DNA of 64,000 nt, taken from the NCBI RefSeq assembly GCF_024433635.1, contig NZ_WNJZ01000006.1, forward strand, positions 44,303 to 108,302, written 5' to 3'. This document shows positions 35,829 through 43,860 of this stretch, one piece after another. Below the pieces are notes generated by a model. That model ran no database searches. It was not told the DNA's origin and saw only the letters and a program-made list of their open reading frames with translations. How positions within the stretch are numbered: position 1 is the first letter of the stretch; every line of letters begins with the position of its first letter. Source of the stretch: Ruminococcus sp. zg-924. GTDB lineage: Bacteria; Bacillota; Clostridia; Oscillospirales; Acutalibacteraceae. A program made the position numbers and the translations under genes.

Positions 35829-36953
35829 ATGCAGGTTTATTTTGACAACAGCGCAACAACAAGGGTTAGCAAAAACGCAGCGGACAAGGCTTACCGGATT
35901 ATGACAGAGGTCTATGGCAACCCTTCCTCGCTGCACAGCCTTGGCATTAAGGCAGAGGCGGAGCTTACCTCAGCGAGAAAGAGTGTTGCAAAAAGCCTCG
36001 GCGCAGACGAAAGGGAAATTTATTTTACAAGCGGAGCAACTGAGGCTAACAACCTTGCTCTGTTCGGCACAGTGGAAAGCCGCAAGCGCACAGGCAATAA
36101 AATTGTTACCTCCGCCATTGAACATTCCTCGGTTATTGACGCTTGCAAAAGGCTTGAAAATATGGGATATGAGGTTGTATATTTAAAGCCGAGGGATGAC
36201 GGAAGAATAAGCGAAACCGATTTGCAAAATGCTGTTGACGAAAATACCGTTCTTGTCAGCCTTATGGCTGTGAACAACGAAACGGGTGCGATTCAGCCGT
36301 ATAACGCAGTAAAGAGAATAATTAAGCAGAAAAATTCACCTGCACTTTTTCACTGCGACTGTGTTCAGGCTTACGGAAAGCTTATGATTAAGGCTGAAAA
36401 AATCGGCGCAGACCTTTTGAGTGTTACAGCGCATAAGATTCACGGTCCTAAGGGCGTGGGCGCAATTTACATAAAAAGGGGAACAAGGATTATTCCCCAG
36501 CATTACGGCGGTGAGCAGGAGAGTAAAATAAGACCGGGTACTCAGGCTTCGGCTTTGATAGGTGCCTTTGGCTGTGCCGTAAACGAAATTGACTACTCTG
36601 CAATAAATCACGTTGCTGAAATAAGAGATTATATAAAGACGTTTGTAGAAACGCTTGACAGAGCCTATATAAATTCGCCGAAGGACGCACTGCCGTATAT
36701 CCTGAATGTTTCGATTGAGGGAATCAGGAGCGAAACGATGATGCACTTTCTGGCGAGCAGAGAGATTTACGCTTCAAGCGGTTCTGCGTGCGCTAAGGGC
36801 AAGCAAAGCCACGTGTTGACAGCTATGGGACTTTCAAAACAGAGGACAGATTCAGCCTTGCGCCTTAGCTTTTCAAGGCTTAGCACAATGGAGGAGGCAG
36901 AGTATTTCTGCCGTGTGCTAAAGGAAGGCACAGAGAGCCTTGTAAGAAAATAG
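35829..36953 (+). CDS. Cysteine desulfurase (NifS/IscS family)
   Basis: This 374-residue PLP enzyme removes sulfur from cysteine. It begins VYFDNSATTRVSK, has FTSGATEANNLAL, the PLP lysine in SVTAHKIHGPKGVG (about residue 201) and the catalytic-loop cysteine in YASSGSACAKGKQ (about residue 320). I chose the ATG at 35829 because GGGAG ends at 35821, seven bases upstream; the ATG at 35823 is too close. A TATAAT at 35762-35767 may be its -10. It is 25 bases upstream of thiI, so it is most likely the dedicated sulfur donor for tRNA 4-thiouridine synthesis. Confidence 0.94.
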   Translation: MQVYFDNSATTRVSKNAADKAYRIMTEVYGNPSSLHSLGIKAEAELTSARKSVAKSLGADEREIYFTSGATEANNLALFGTVESRKRTGNKIVTSAIEHSSVIDACKRLENMGYEVVYLKPRDDGRISETDLQNAVDENTVLVSLMAVNNETGAIQPYNAVKRIIKQKNSPALFHCDCVQAYGKLMIKAEKIGADLLSVTAHKIHGPKGVGAIYIKRGTRIIPQHYGGEQESKIRPGTQASALIGAFGCAVNEIDYSAINHVAEIRDYIKTFVETLDRAYINSPKDALPYILNVSIEGIRSETMMHFLASREIYASSGSACAKGKQSHVLTAMGLSKQRTDSALRLSFSRLSTMEEAEYFCRVLKEGTESLVRK

Positions 36954-36978
36954 GATTATCACCGAAAGGATTAAATAT

Positions 36979-38169
36979 ATGAATGAGCTTATACTGATAA
37001 AGCTTGGCGAGATTGCCTTAAAGGGTCTTAACCGCAAAACCTTTGAAACGGCTCTTGTCAAGAATATTAAACACAGAATTTCATCGCTTGGCGGCTTCAG
37101 CGTTAAAACAGCGCAGTCAACAATCTATGTTACTCCGGCAAATGAGTATTCGGACATTGACGAGGCGGAGCAGAGAATAAAGACTGTGTTCGGCATAGCC
37201 GCTTATTCAAGAGCAGCAAGAGCCGAAAAGGATATGGACGATATACAGAGGGTTGCTATTGAATATCTCAGTGATGAGCTTTCGCAGTGTAAAACCTTTA
37301 AGGTTGAGGCAAAACGCTCTGACAAGAAATTTCCGCTTAAATCACCTGATATTTGCCGTGAGCTTGGAGGCTGCATTCTTGAGCGTTTCCCGCATCTTAG
37401 CGTTGACGTTCATAATCCTGAGATAACGGTAAACGTTGAAATAAGAGATTTCGGCGCATATATTCACGGCCCGGCTAAAAGAGGAGTCGGCGGTATTCCT
37501 GTTGGAACAGGCGGCAAGGCGGCAATCCTTATAAGCGGAGGCATCGACAGTCCCGTTGCGGCTTATATGATGGCTAAAAGAGGTGTTGAGCTTACAGCCG
37601 TCCACTTTGCTTCACCGCCTTATACAAGCGAACGAGCAGAGCAGAAGGTACAGAAGCTTCTGGAGCTTGTGTCGAGATACAGCGGCAGAATGATAATGTA
37701 TACGGTGCCGTTTACAAGAATTCAGGAAGAAATCCAAAGCAAGTGCCCTGAGGAGCTTTTTACAATAATAATGCGCCGCTTTATGATGCAGATAGCGCAG
37801 AGAGTTGCAGAGCAAAACGGCTGCGCTGCGTTGATTACGGGTGAAAGCTTAGGGCAGGTTGCAAGCCAGACCATAAGCGCAATTGCCTGCACCGATGAAG
37901 CCTGCACAATGCCTGTGTTCAGACCGCTTATCGGTATGGACAAGGAGGAGATTATAACAATCTCAAGAAAAATTGACACGTTTGAAACATCTATTGAGCC
38001 GTATGAGGATTGCTGTACGGTGTTTACGCCGAAGCATCCACGTACACGCCCTATACTCAAATATGTTAAACTCGCTCAGGAGATGCTTGACTGTGACGCT
38101 CTTATAAACGAGGCTCTTGAAAACCTCAAGGTTACAAAAATCGGCTACGATTTATACAAGGAGAACTGA
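36979..38169 (+). CDS. thiI: tRNA 4-thiouridine synthase ThiI
   Basis: This 396-residue enzyme thiolates U8 of tRNA and in some bacteria also serves thiamine synthesis. The N-terminal ferredoxin-like and THUMP region covers about 1-165. The PP-loop adenylation motif is ISGGIDSPVAAYMMAKRG (about 183-200), and the C-terminal region has TGESLGQVASQT and a CCTVF segment. The protein lacks the rhodanese domain of the E. coli enzyme, which is usual in Firmicutes, where NifZ-like desulfurases pass the sulfur. It follows a cysteine desulfurase gene. The sortase gene begins one base after its stop codon. Confidence 0.95.
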   Translation: MNELILIKLGEIALKGLNRKTFETALVKNIKHRISSLGGFSVKTAQSTIYVTPANEYSDIDEAEQRIKTVFGIAAYSRAARAEKDMDDIQRVAIEYLSDELSQCKTFKVEAKRSDKKFPLKSPDICRELGGCILERFPHLSVDVHNPEITVNVEIRDFGAYIHGPAKRGVGGIPVGTGGKAAILISGGIDSPVAAYMMAKRGVELTAVHFASPPYTSERAEQKVQKLLELVSRYSGRMIMYTVPFTRIQEEIQSKCPEELFTIIMRRFMMQIAQRVAEQNGCAALITGESLGQVASQTISAIACTDEACTMPVFRPLIGMDKEEIITISRKIDTFETSIEPYEDCCTVFTPKHPRTRPILKYVKLAQEMLDCDALINEALENLKVTKIGYDLYKEN

Positions 38170-38170
38170 A

Positions 38171-40378
38171 ATGAATATAGAAATTTACTCATTAAACAGT
38201 GGCAAGAGTGATAAGGAATTCAAGAAAAACCTGCCAATGCTTATTACAAGGCTCAACCGCAGAAATATGCATGTTCTGAATAATACCGAGGTCGATAACG
38301 ACGAGGAAAGTCTTATTAAGGCTATTTTGTCAAGCGAAAAATCGCAGGACGAAATTGAAATGGTTATCATTCGTAACGCCTATGACAGCAGTAAAGACAA
38401 CACGGTTCACAATACGCTGTGCCAGCTTTGCAGCTGTGACTACACGCCTGTAAAGCAGATGCTCAATGAGCTTAATAAAGCTGAGGATGAGTCTGACTTA
38501 ACGTCAATTCAGGAGCTTTCCGAAAGCGGCGTAAGCAGGGCAAATGCCGTTTCACTTGGAGATATAGGCAAGGGTAATGAGGCTTATTGCTTTTTCTATA
38601 ATAACCTTTGCATTATTACCCTGCCGGATGAAGCACTGACGGGTGTTAAAACAGAAGAAATGATTAAGGAGGCTGTTGAATCTGCCGCACTCAGAACAGC
38701 GCTTCCGAATGAATCTGTTTCAGAGCTTGGACTTGAGTTTGTTATAGAGCCGATTGTTAAGAAGAAAAAGAAGAAAAAGCGTGGCTTTTTAAAGAGTGTT
38801 ATCCCTATGAAGGGCGACAAGCCTGCCGAGGTTATAAGAAAGCTTATTCTGATTGCTGCGAGCCTTACATTTATAATTACCGCCGGTTATCTTATCAACT
38901 ATCTTGTTATTGCGCCTATGCTTAATGATAATTTAATGAATGATCTCAGAGCGACTGTTTCTGCCGATATACCGAGAGTGCCTGAAAATCAGGTGGACGA
39001 TGACGGTGAAGACAAGCCGAAGAGCAGCAGAAATTGGAAGGAGCTGCAAAAGGTAAACAAAGAGATTGTTGCGTGGCTGCAAATTCCCGATACGAAAATT
39101 GATTACCCTGTTGTGTCGCACAAGGGTGACGATATAAACAACCAATACTACCTTTATAGGGACATAAACGGCAATTCCTCCGGCTACGGCAGCATCTTTA
39201 TTGACTACCGCAGTGAGGGCAACGTGAATGCGAAGAATGTAATTATGCACGGACACCATATGCAGGACGGAAGAATGTTCCAGAATCTTATGAATTACGG
39301 TACATATTCGGGCAATCTTGATTACTACAAGGAACATCCTATTGTTTATTTTGATACTCCGGAGGGCGACTGCGACTGGAAAATTATTTCGATTTACAAG
39401 ACCAATACTCTTGACCAGCACGGCGATTATTTTGATTATTTAACAGGCACTTTTAACAGCGACGCTGAGTTTATGAATTACGTTTACTTAATCAGGGAAC
39501 GCTCGCTTATTGACTGTCCTGTTACTGTAAACGAGGATGACCAGCTTATTTCACTTTCAACCTGTTCATACGAATACAGCGAGTTCAGAACCATTGTTGT
39601 TGCAAGAAAGTGCCGTCCGGGTGAGAGCAGTGATGTTGACGTTAAAAAGGCAAAGGTTAACGAGGACGCACTGTGGCCTGATGTGTATTACAGTGCAAAC
39701 GGCGGCTCTAAGCCAAAGGTTACAAGCTTTTCAAAGGCATATAAGGCAAAGGAAATTGACTGGTATGACGGCAAGGGCAAACTAAAGGGCAAGGAGCGTG
39801 CATTTACTCTGCACGACGCAGCAGACGCTGCAGCGGCAAATAACAACAGCTCATCATCAAGCACAGAGCTGAATCTTAAGGAAAAGGGCATAAGCTTCAG
39901 AACCAATGAAATTACGCTTGAAAACGGCACAAGCAGCCGACTGACGGTTGTTTGGAATCCCGATAACGTAGCGGATAAAACGCTTGAATGGAGCACAACC
40001 GACGTTGGCGTTGCCGATATTGACAGTGACGGTGTTGTTTACGCTATGTCGCCTGGCACTGCTGTTATAACGGCAAAAAGTAAAAACGGATATGAGGCTA
40101 AGTGTGAGGTTACGGTGCTTCAGCCTGTTACGCAGATGAGCATAAATTACTCTGGCTATGATTTCTACGAGGGAAGCTCAATTCAGCTTACTGCAACGAT
40201 AGGTCCGGATAATGCGTCAGATAAAACATTGCATTGGAGCAGCAGCGACCCAAGCGTTGCAACGGTTGACAAGAACGGTCTTGTAAAGGGAATTTCACCG
40301 GGATATGCTGTTATTACGGTGAAATCGAGCAATGATTTGGAGCTTACGTGTGAAGTCAACATTATGCCGCTTCAGTAG
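38171..40378 (+). CDS. Class B sortase with cytosolic MoCF-like N-terminal domain and two Big_2 domains
   Basis: This 735-residue protein has four parts. Residues 1-205 are cytosolic and faintly resemble a MoaB/CinA (MoCF) fold. A run of seven lysines and a transmembrane helix (about 222-246) follow. The class B sortase domain (about 285-500) has catalytic H360 in MHGHHM, C465 in LSTCSYEY and R473 before TIVVVARK. Two Big_2 immunoglobulin-like repeats (about 572-650 and 655-735) each have a WS(S/T)-VA-D-G-V-PG pattern. It should attach or crosslink surface proteins outside the cell. The ATG at 38171 follows AAGGAG; the frame open from 38117 runs inside thiI. The N-terminal and Big_2 additions are unusual for a sortase. 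Confidence 0.88.
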   Translation: MNIEIYSLNSGKSDKEFKKNLPMLITRLNRRNMHVLNNTEVDNDEESLIKAILSSEKSQDEIEMVIIRNAYDSSKDNTVHNTLCQLCSCDYTPVKQMLNELNKAEDESDLTSIQELSESGVSRANAVSLGDIGKGNEAYCFFYNNLCIITLPDEALTGVKTEEMIKEAVESAALRTALPNESVSELGLEFVIEPIVKKKKKKKRGFLKSVIPMKGDKPAEVIRKLILIAASLTFIITAGYLINYLVIAPMLNDNLMNDLRATVSADIPRVPENQVDDDGEDKPKSSRNWKELQKVNKEIVAWLQIPDTKIDYPVVSHKGDDINNQYYLYRDINGNSSGYGSIFIDYRSEGNVNAKNVIMHGHHMQDGRMFQNLMNYGTYSGNLDYYKEHPIVYFDTPEGDCDWKIISIYKTNTLDQHGDYFDYLTGTFNSDAEFMNYVYLIRERSLIDCPVTVNEDDQLISLSTCSYEYSEFRTIVVARKCRPGESSDVDVKKAKVNEDALWPDVYYSANGGSKPKVTSFSKAYKAKEIDWYDGKGKLKGKERAFTLHDAADAAAANNNSSSSSTELNLKEKGISFRTNEITLENGTSSRLTVVWNPDNVADKTLEWSTTDVGVADIDSDGVVYAMSPGTAVITAKSKNGYEAKCEVTVLQPVTQMSINYSGYDFYEGSSIQLTATIGPDNASDKTLHWSSSDPSVATVDKNGLVKGISPGYAVITVKSSNDLELTCEVNIMPLQ

Positions 40379-40394
40379 TTTGTGTGGTGAATTT

Positions 40395-40781
40395 ATGGAT
40401 TGTAATTTGATATTTTATTCTGCACGCAGAACAGGCTACTGCGAAACAGCTCTTAAGGCTTCGTTGTCTGTCGAAAAATACAGGATAGCCCGTGTGCTGT
40501 CGGCATTTAACCCCGAAATGCTTGGAGATAAAATAAACGAAAGCCTTTCTGAGTGCAACGTGATATTTATTATAGGCGGAATCAGCCGTGACGATGAGCT
40601 GTCAACACCTGATTTGCTTTCAAAGGCATTTTCAAAAAATACGCCGCTTCCGAAAAGTGAAAAGCTTACTCTAAACGGCAAGGTATCAGGATATAAGCTG
40701 AGCTGCTTAAAGCAGACAATATATCTACTGCCCGATGAACCTGACGAGATAGCACAGCTTGCGGCGGTTATAGTAAAGTAA
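40395..40781 (+). CDS. Small MoCF/CinA-like protein next to the sortase
   Basis: This 128-residue protein has no signal peptide or membrane helix. ECNVIFIIGGISRDDELSTP (about 54-73) resembles the ligand-binding GG-x-DD stretch of molybdopterin-binding MoaB/CinA domains. NGKVSGYKLSCLKQTIYLLP followed by DEPDEI (about 95-120) resembles their G-x-G and LPG-x-P-x-E segment. The same pattern (EAYCFFYNNLCIITLPDE) lies in the N-terminus of the adjacent sortase. The match is weak and by eye. The ATG at 40395 follows GGTGA, 16 bases after the sortase stop, so the two are probably co-transcribed. No molybdopterin genes are nearby. Confidence 0.6.
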   Translation: MDCNLIFYSARRTGYCETALKASLSVEKYRIARVLSAFNPEMLGDKINESLSECNVIFIIGGISRDDELSTPDLLSKAFSKNTPLPKSEKLTLNGKVSGYKLSCLKQTIYLLPDEPDEIAQLAAVIVK

Positions 40782-40801
40782 AAAATCTGATATGCATATA
40801 A

Positions 40802-40834
40802 CAGACAGCCGCCTCCTTCCGGAGGCGGCTGTCT
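40802..40834. terminator. Very stable GC-rich hairpin after the sortase operon
   Basis: A perfect 14-bp stem (CAGACAGCCGCCTC with GAGGCGGCTGTCTG, loop CTTCC) follows the operon. There is no T-run on either strand, so termination would be non-classical. The rest of 40835-41004 shows no gene. Confidence 0.6.
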
Positions 40835-41004
40835 GCTGTGATTAATGGGTATAGTTCAGTTTGAAATTGTTTCATATGCAAATTGTCCGGATGCGATGGG
40901 TAAAGAAAGCTACAACCTTTGAAAAGTTTCGGTTAGCTGCGGTTATACCAACAAATTTACTGTATTAATCAGCATATAAATCATTCTATAATTTAGTATT
41001 CCTA

Positions 41005-41032
41005 TTGCAAATCAAGTGGCGTGTGTTATACT
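41005..41032 (+). promoter_or_regulatory. Promoter of the LuxE/LuxC-like pair
   Basis: TTGCAA at 41005-41010, a 16-base spacer and TATACT at 41027-41032 with an extended TGT. It lies downstream of the open frame's first ATG (41016), which supports the later GTG start. Confidence 0.65.
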
Positions 41033-41075
41033 GATAATATATACTATAACAACCGGGTATAACGGGGTGAATTGT

Positions 41076-42191
41076 GTGGGTTGCGATAAAAAACTGTTCA
41101 AGTATAAAAAGCCGTATGACTTGACGGGCAGTGATGAGCTGTTTGTTGCGGCTATGCGTGAAAATGCTGCTTTTCAGTACGTGCACTGCGCTGATTACAG
41201 GCGCATACTTGATGAAGCCTCATTTGACCCGAACAGTATAAGCTCGTTTGATGATTTGGTAAGGCTCCCGTTTATTCCAACGCTCTACTTTAAGCACCAC
41301 CGCCTTGAAAGCGTACCCCATAAGCGACAGCTGATAAAGGCGACCTCGTCAGGAACAAGCGGCGCACAATCGAAAATAGGGTTTGACTTTCGCTCGCTAA
41401 AAAACGGACTTGATATGGTTATAAGCGTCGGAAAATACCATAGGCTTTGGTCGGCAAAACCCGTCAACTATATAATATTTGGTTACCAGCCGAGCAGGAG
41501 CAACAAAACCGCAATAAGCAAGACTGCTTTCGGGTTTACATTTTTCGCCCCTGCTTTAAGCCGCACATATGCGCTCGAAATGAACGAAAACGGCTATAAG
41601 CTGTCATTCGACAGGGTGCAGCATATGCTGCGAAAATGTGCCGAATCAAAATTTCCGATGAGGACAATCGGTTTTCCTGCGTATACATATTTTCTTCTTA
41701 GAAATATGAAGGAAAACGGCGTGCATTTGAAAATGCCAAAGGGCAGTATGGTGACTCTCGGCGGCGGCTGGAAGCAATTTTACGCCGAAAGAGTGGATAA
41801 GCAGGACTTCTACAGCCTTGTATATGAGGTGCTTGGAATTGAGCAGGAGAACATTGTTGAGTTTTTTGGCGCAGTTGAACATCCGATTTTATATGCCGAC
41901 TGCAAATGCCACCACTTTCACATACCTGTTTACAGCCGTGTTATCATAAGAAACCCCGACGATTTTTCGCCTGTAAAGGACGGTCAGCCCGGACTTGTTA
42001 ACCTGTTGACCCCTATGGTGCGCAGTATGCCGCTTCTGAGTGTTATGACGGACGACATCGGTGTGCTCCACAGTGAGCCTTGTCCGTGTGGAGAAACGTC
42101 GCCATGGCTTGAAATTATCGGCAGGGTCGGAATAAGCGACATTGTAACCTGCGCAGCAGGAGCACAAGAGTATTTGAACAGAGCTGAATAA
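41076..42191 (+). CDS. LuxE-like acyl-protein synthetase
   Basis: This 371-residue adenylate-forming enzyme resembles LuxE, which activates fatty acids with ATP and passes the acyl group to LuxC. The AMP-forming signature is ATSSGTSGAQSKIGF (about residues 88-102). The FGAVEHPILY segment (about 266-275) and CPCGETSPWLEIIGRVG near the end match the family. I chose GTG at 41076 because GGGGTGA lies 5 bases upstream and the promoter excludes the ATG at 41016. A luxC-like gene follows 19 bases later. No luciferase, LuxD or acyl carrier protein gene is present, so a light-emission role is excluded here. Confidence 0.82.
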   Translation: MGCDKKLFKYKKPYDLTGSDELFVAAMRENAAFQYVHCADYRRILDEASFDPNSISSFDDLVRLPFIPTLYFKHHRLESVPHKRQLIKATSSGTSGAQSKIGFDFRSLKNGLDMVISVGKYHRLWSAKPVNYIIFGYQPSRSNKTAISKTAFGFTFFAPALSRTYALEMNENGYKLSFDRVQHMLRKCAESKFPMRTIGFPAYTYFLLRNMKENGVHLKMPKGSMVTLGGGWKQFYAERVDKQDFYSLVYEVLGIEQENIVEFFGAVEHPILYADCKCHHFHIPVYSRVIIRNPDDFSPVKDGQPGLVNLLTPMVRSMPLLSVMTDDIGVLHSEPCPCGETSPWLEIIGRVGISDIVTCAAGAQEYLNRAE

Positions 42192-42210
42192 TAATGCACG
42201 AGGTAAAATT

Positions 42211-43479
42211 ATGATACTGTATAAGGGTGAAATTTTGGAGGACAGCCGTCAGGAGGAAATAATAGCCTCTCTTAGAAACGAGCTTTACAAACCGCTTGAA
42301 GCGGGTAAAGAGCTGCCTCTTGATAAGGTTATAAATGCCTGCGACAGTCTGGCAAGGGCGGTTCTTGACGGCGTGTATGACGAGATTCTTCTGCCATACC
42401 TTAAGAAATTCAGTATAAGCCGGCAAAGATTCATCGGGATGGCCCGGTTGTTCTTGGAAAAATCGCTTAAGTATAAATGTAGCGTTGAGCTTTGTGACGA
42501 TGAAAGGTTAATAGACGGCGGTATAATCAGAAAGCGTTTGCCGCTTGGTGTGCTTTTACACATCGCCGCAGGAAATGTTGATGCGCTGCCTGCGTACAGC
42601 GTTATTGAGGGTCTTTTAAGCGGTAATATAAATATTCTTAAACTTCCGGCAGGGGATTCAGGTCTGTCAGTGCTGCTGCTCGGTGAGCTTATAAAAATTG
42701 AACCTGCGCTTACTGACTATATCTATGTCTTTGACGTTCCGTCAACCGAAACGCAAACCCTGAAGTCGCTTGCCGATTTATGTGACGCTGTTGTTGTGTG
42801 GGGCGGTGATATGGCTGTTAAGGCAGCAAGACAGCTTACAGGAGTAAACACGAAAATAATAGAATGGGGGCATAAGCTTTCGTTTGCATATGCAGATATA
42901 TCAGCTGATGAAGAACAGCTTATGGAGCTTGCTGAGAATGTATGTGCAACCAACCAACTTTTATGTTCCTCATGCCAGGGAATATTTGTGGATACGCAGT
43001 CATATCAGGAGCAAATAAGCTTTGCCGGTAGGTTCTTTGAAGCACTCAAACGCATAAACAGCACAGTGGGACAGGTTGATTTCGGAATGAGGGCGAAAAA
43101 TGCGATAAGCATATATAATGAGCGGCTTGAACAGCACAGCACCAAAAACGTTATTATGTCATCCGGTGGTGTGAGCGTTATCTGCACAGATGACAGCGAG
43201 CTTAAGCTATCATATCTATATAGAAATGTATGGGTGAAAAGGCTTACGCACGATAAAATTGTGCAGACCTTAAAGCCGTATAAGAATTATTTGCAGACAG
43301 CCGCCGTGCTGTGCCCGAACCACGAAAAGAGGGCGGAAATATGCAAAAAACTTGCCAATGCAGGCGTTGTCAGAATTACATCCGGTGGAAATATGTCGAG
43401 AACGGTGTGCGGTGAGGCTCACGACGGGCGTTATCCTCTGCGTGAATACAGCCGCATAGTTGAAAGTGAGTTTGTTTGA
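42211..43479 (+). CDS. LuxC-like acyl-CoA/acyl-protein reductase
   Basis: This 422-residue protein belongs to the LuxC branch of aldehyde dehydrogenases, which reduce acyl thioesters to aldehydes with NADPH. Visible are the LPLGVLLHIAAGNVDALPAYS segment (about 110-130), SGNINILKLPAGDSG, VVVWGGDMAVKAARQL and the nucleophile region NQLLCSSCQGIFV (Cys near 252 or 255). It pairs with the LuxE-like gene as a two-component fatty acid reductase. The product, probably a fatty aldehyde or alcohol, is inference. The last gene of the operon; the isoleucine T-box promoter begins about 20 bases downstream. Confidence 0.85.
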   Translation: MILYKGEILEDSRQEEIIASLRNELYKPLEAGKELPLDKVINACDSLARAVLDGVYDEILLPYLKKFSISRQRFIGMARLFLEKSLKYKCSVELCDDERLIDGGIIRKRLPLGVLLHIAAGNVDALPAYSVIEGLLSGNINILKLPAGDSGLSVLLLGELIKIEPALTDYIYVFDVPSTETQTLKSLADLCDAVVVWGGDMAVKAARQLTGVNTKIIEWGHKLSFAYADISADEEQLMELAENVCATNQLLCSSCQGIFVDTQSYQEQISFAGRFFEALKRINSTVGQVDFGMRAKNAISIYNERLEQHSTKNVIMSSGGVSVICTDDSELKLSYLYRNVWVKRLTHDKIVQTLKPYKNYLQTAAVLCPNHEKRAEICKKLANAGVVRITSGGNMSRTVCGEAHDGRYPLREYSRIVESEFV

Positions 43480-43497
43480 TGATTGAAAAATTATCTA

Positions 43498-43526
43498 TTG
43501 ACAAATTCCTCGTAGCGATATAAAAT
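43498..43526 (+). promoter_or_regulatory. Promoter of the ilvB-cimA T-box transcript
   Basis: Consensus TTGACA at 43498-43503, a 17-base spacer and TAAAAT at 43521-43526. Confidence 0.75.
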
Positions 43527-43533
43527 AAATCGT

Positions 43534-43812
43534 AACAGAATATTTTAAAAGGCTTTGACAGGGAAGAGTACTACGGACAAGCTTTTTCAGAGAGCCGCCG
43601 GTTGGTGTAAGGCGGTATTGCCCCAAAGGAAAATCACCCTTGAGTTTTCGGCTGAAGCGCATATGCGTTTTAAGCTTGAACGGTTGTCCCCCGTTATAGG
43701 GGCGAGCATTCGGCTTTTGCCCGATGCTTTGAGAGGCTCATATGAGCAAGCAAGGTGGTACCGCGGTTTTTCGTCTTTGCAGTCAGTTAACTGATTGTAA
43801 GGGCGTTTTTTT
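43534..43812 (+). promoter_or_regulatory. T-box riboswitch, isoleucine (specifier AUC), controlling ilvB-cimA
   Basis: Stem I elements AGAGAGCCGCC and GGTGTAAGG are followed by the specifier ATC at 43633-43635 in the context AAATCACC. The T-box core AAGGTGGTACCGCGG is at 43752-43766. The terminator stem from 43772 to 43805 leads into a run of T's. Uncharged tRNA-Ile should raise expression of both downstream genes. The short open frame across this leader is not a gene. Confidence 0.93.
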
Positions 43813-43860
43813 ATGCCGCATCAGATATGCAATGTGAAATAAGAAAGGATATGGATTAAT

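Noticed and set aside
40835..41075. A coding start for the LuxE-like gene at the ATG 41016.
   Set aside because: The likely -10 element lies downstream of that ATG, and the extra residues have no ribosome binding site or family match.
43555..43794. Open frame of 79 codons upstream of ilvB.
   Set aside because: It lies entirely in the isoleucine T-box leader.
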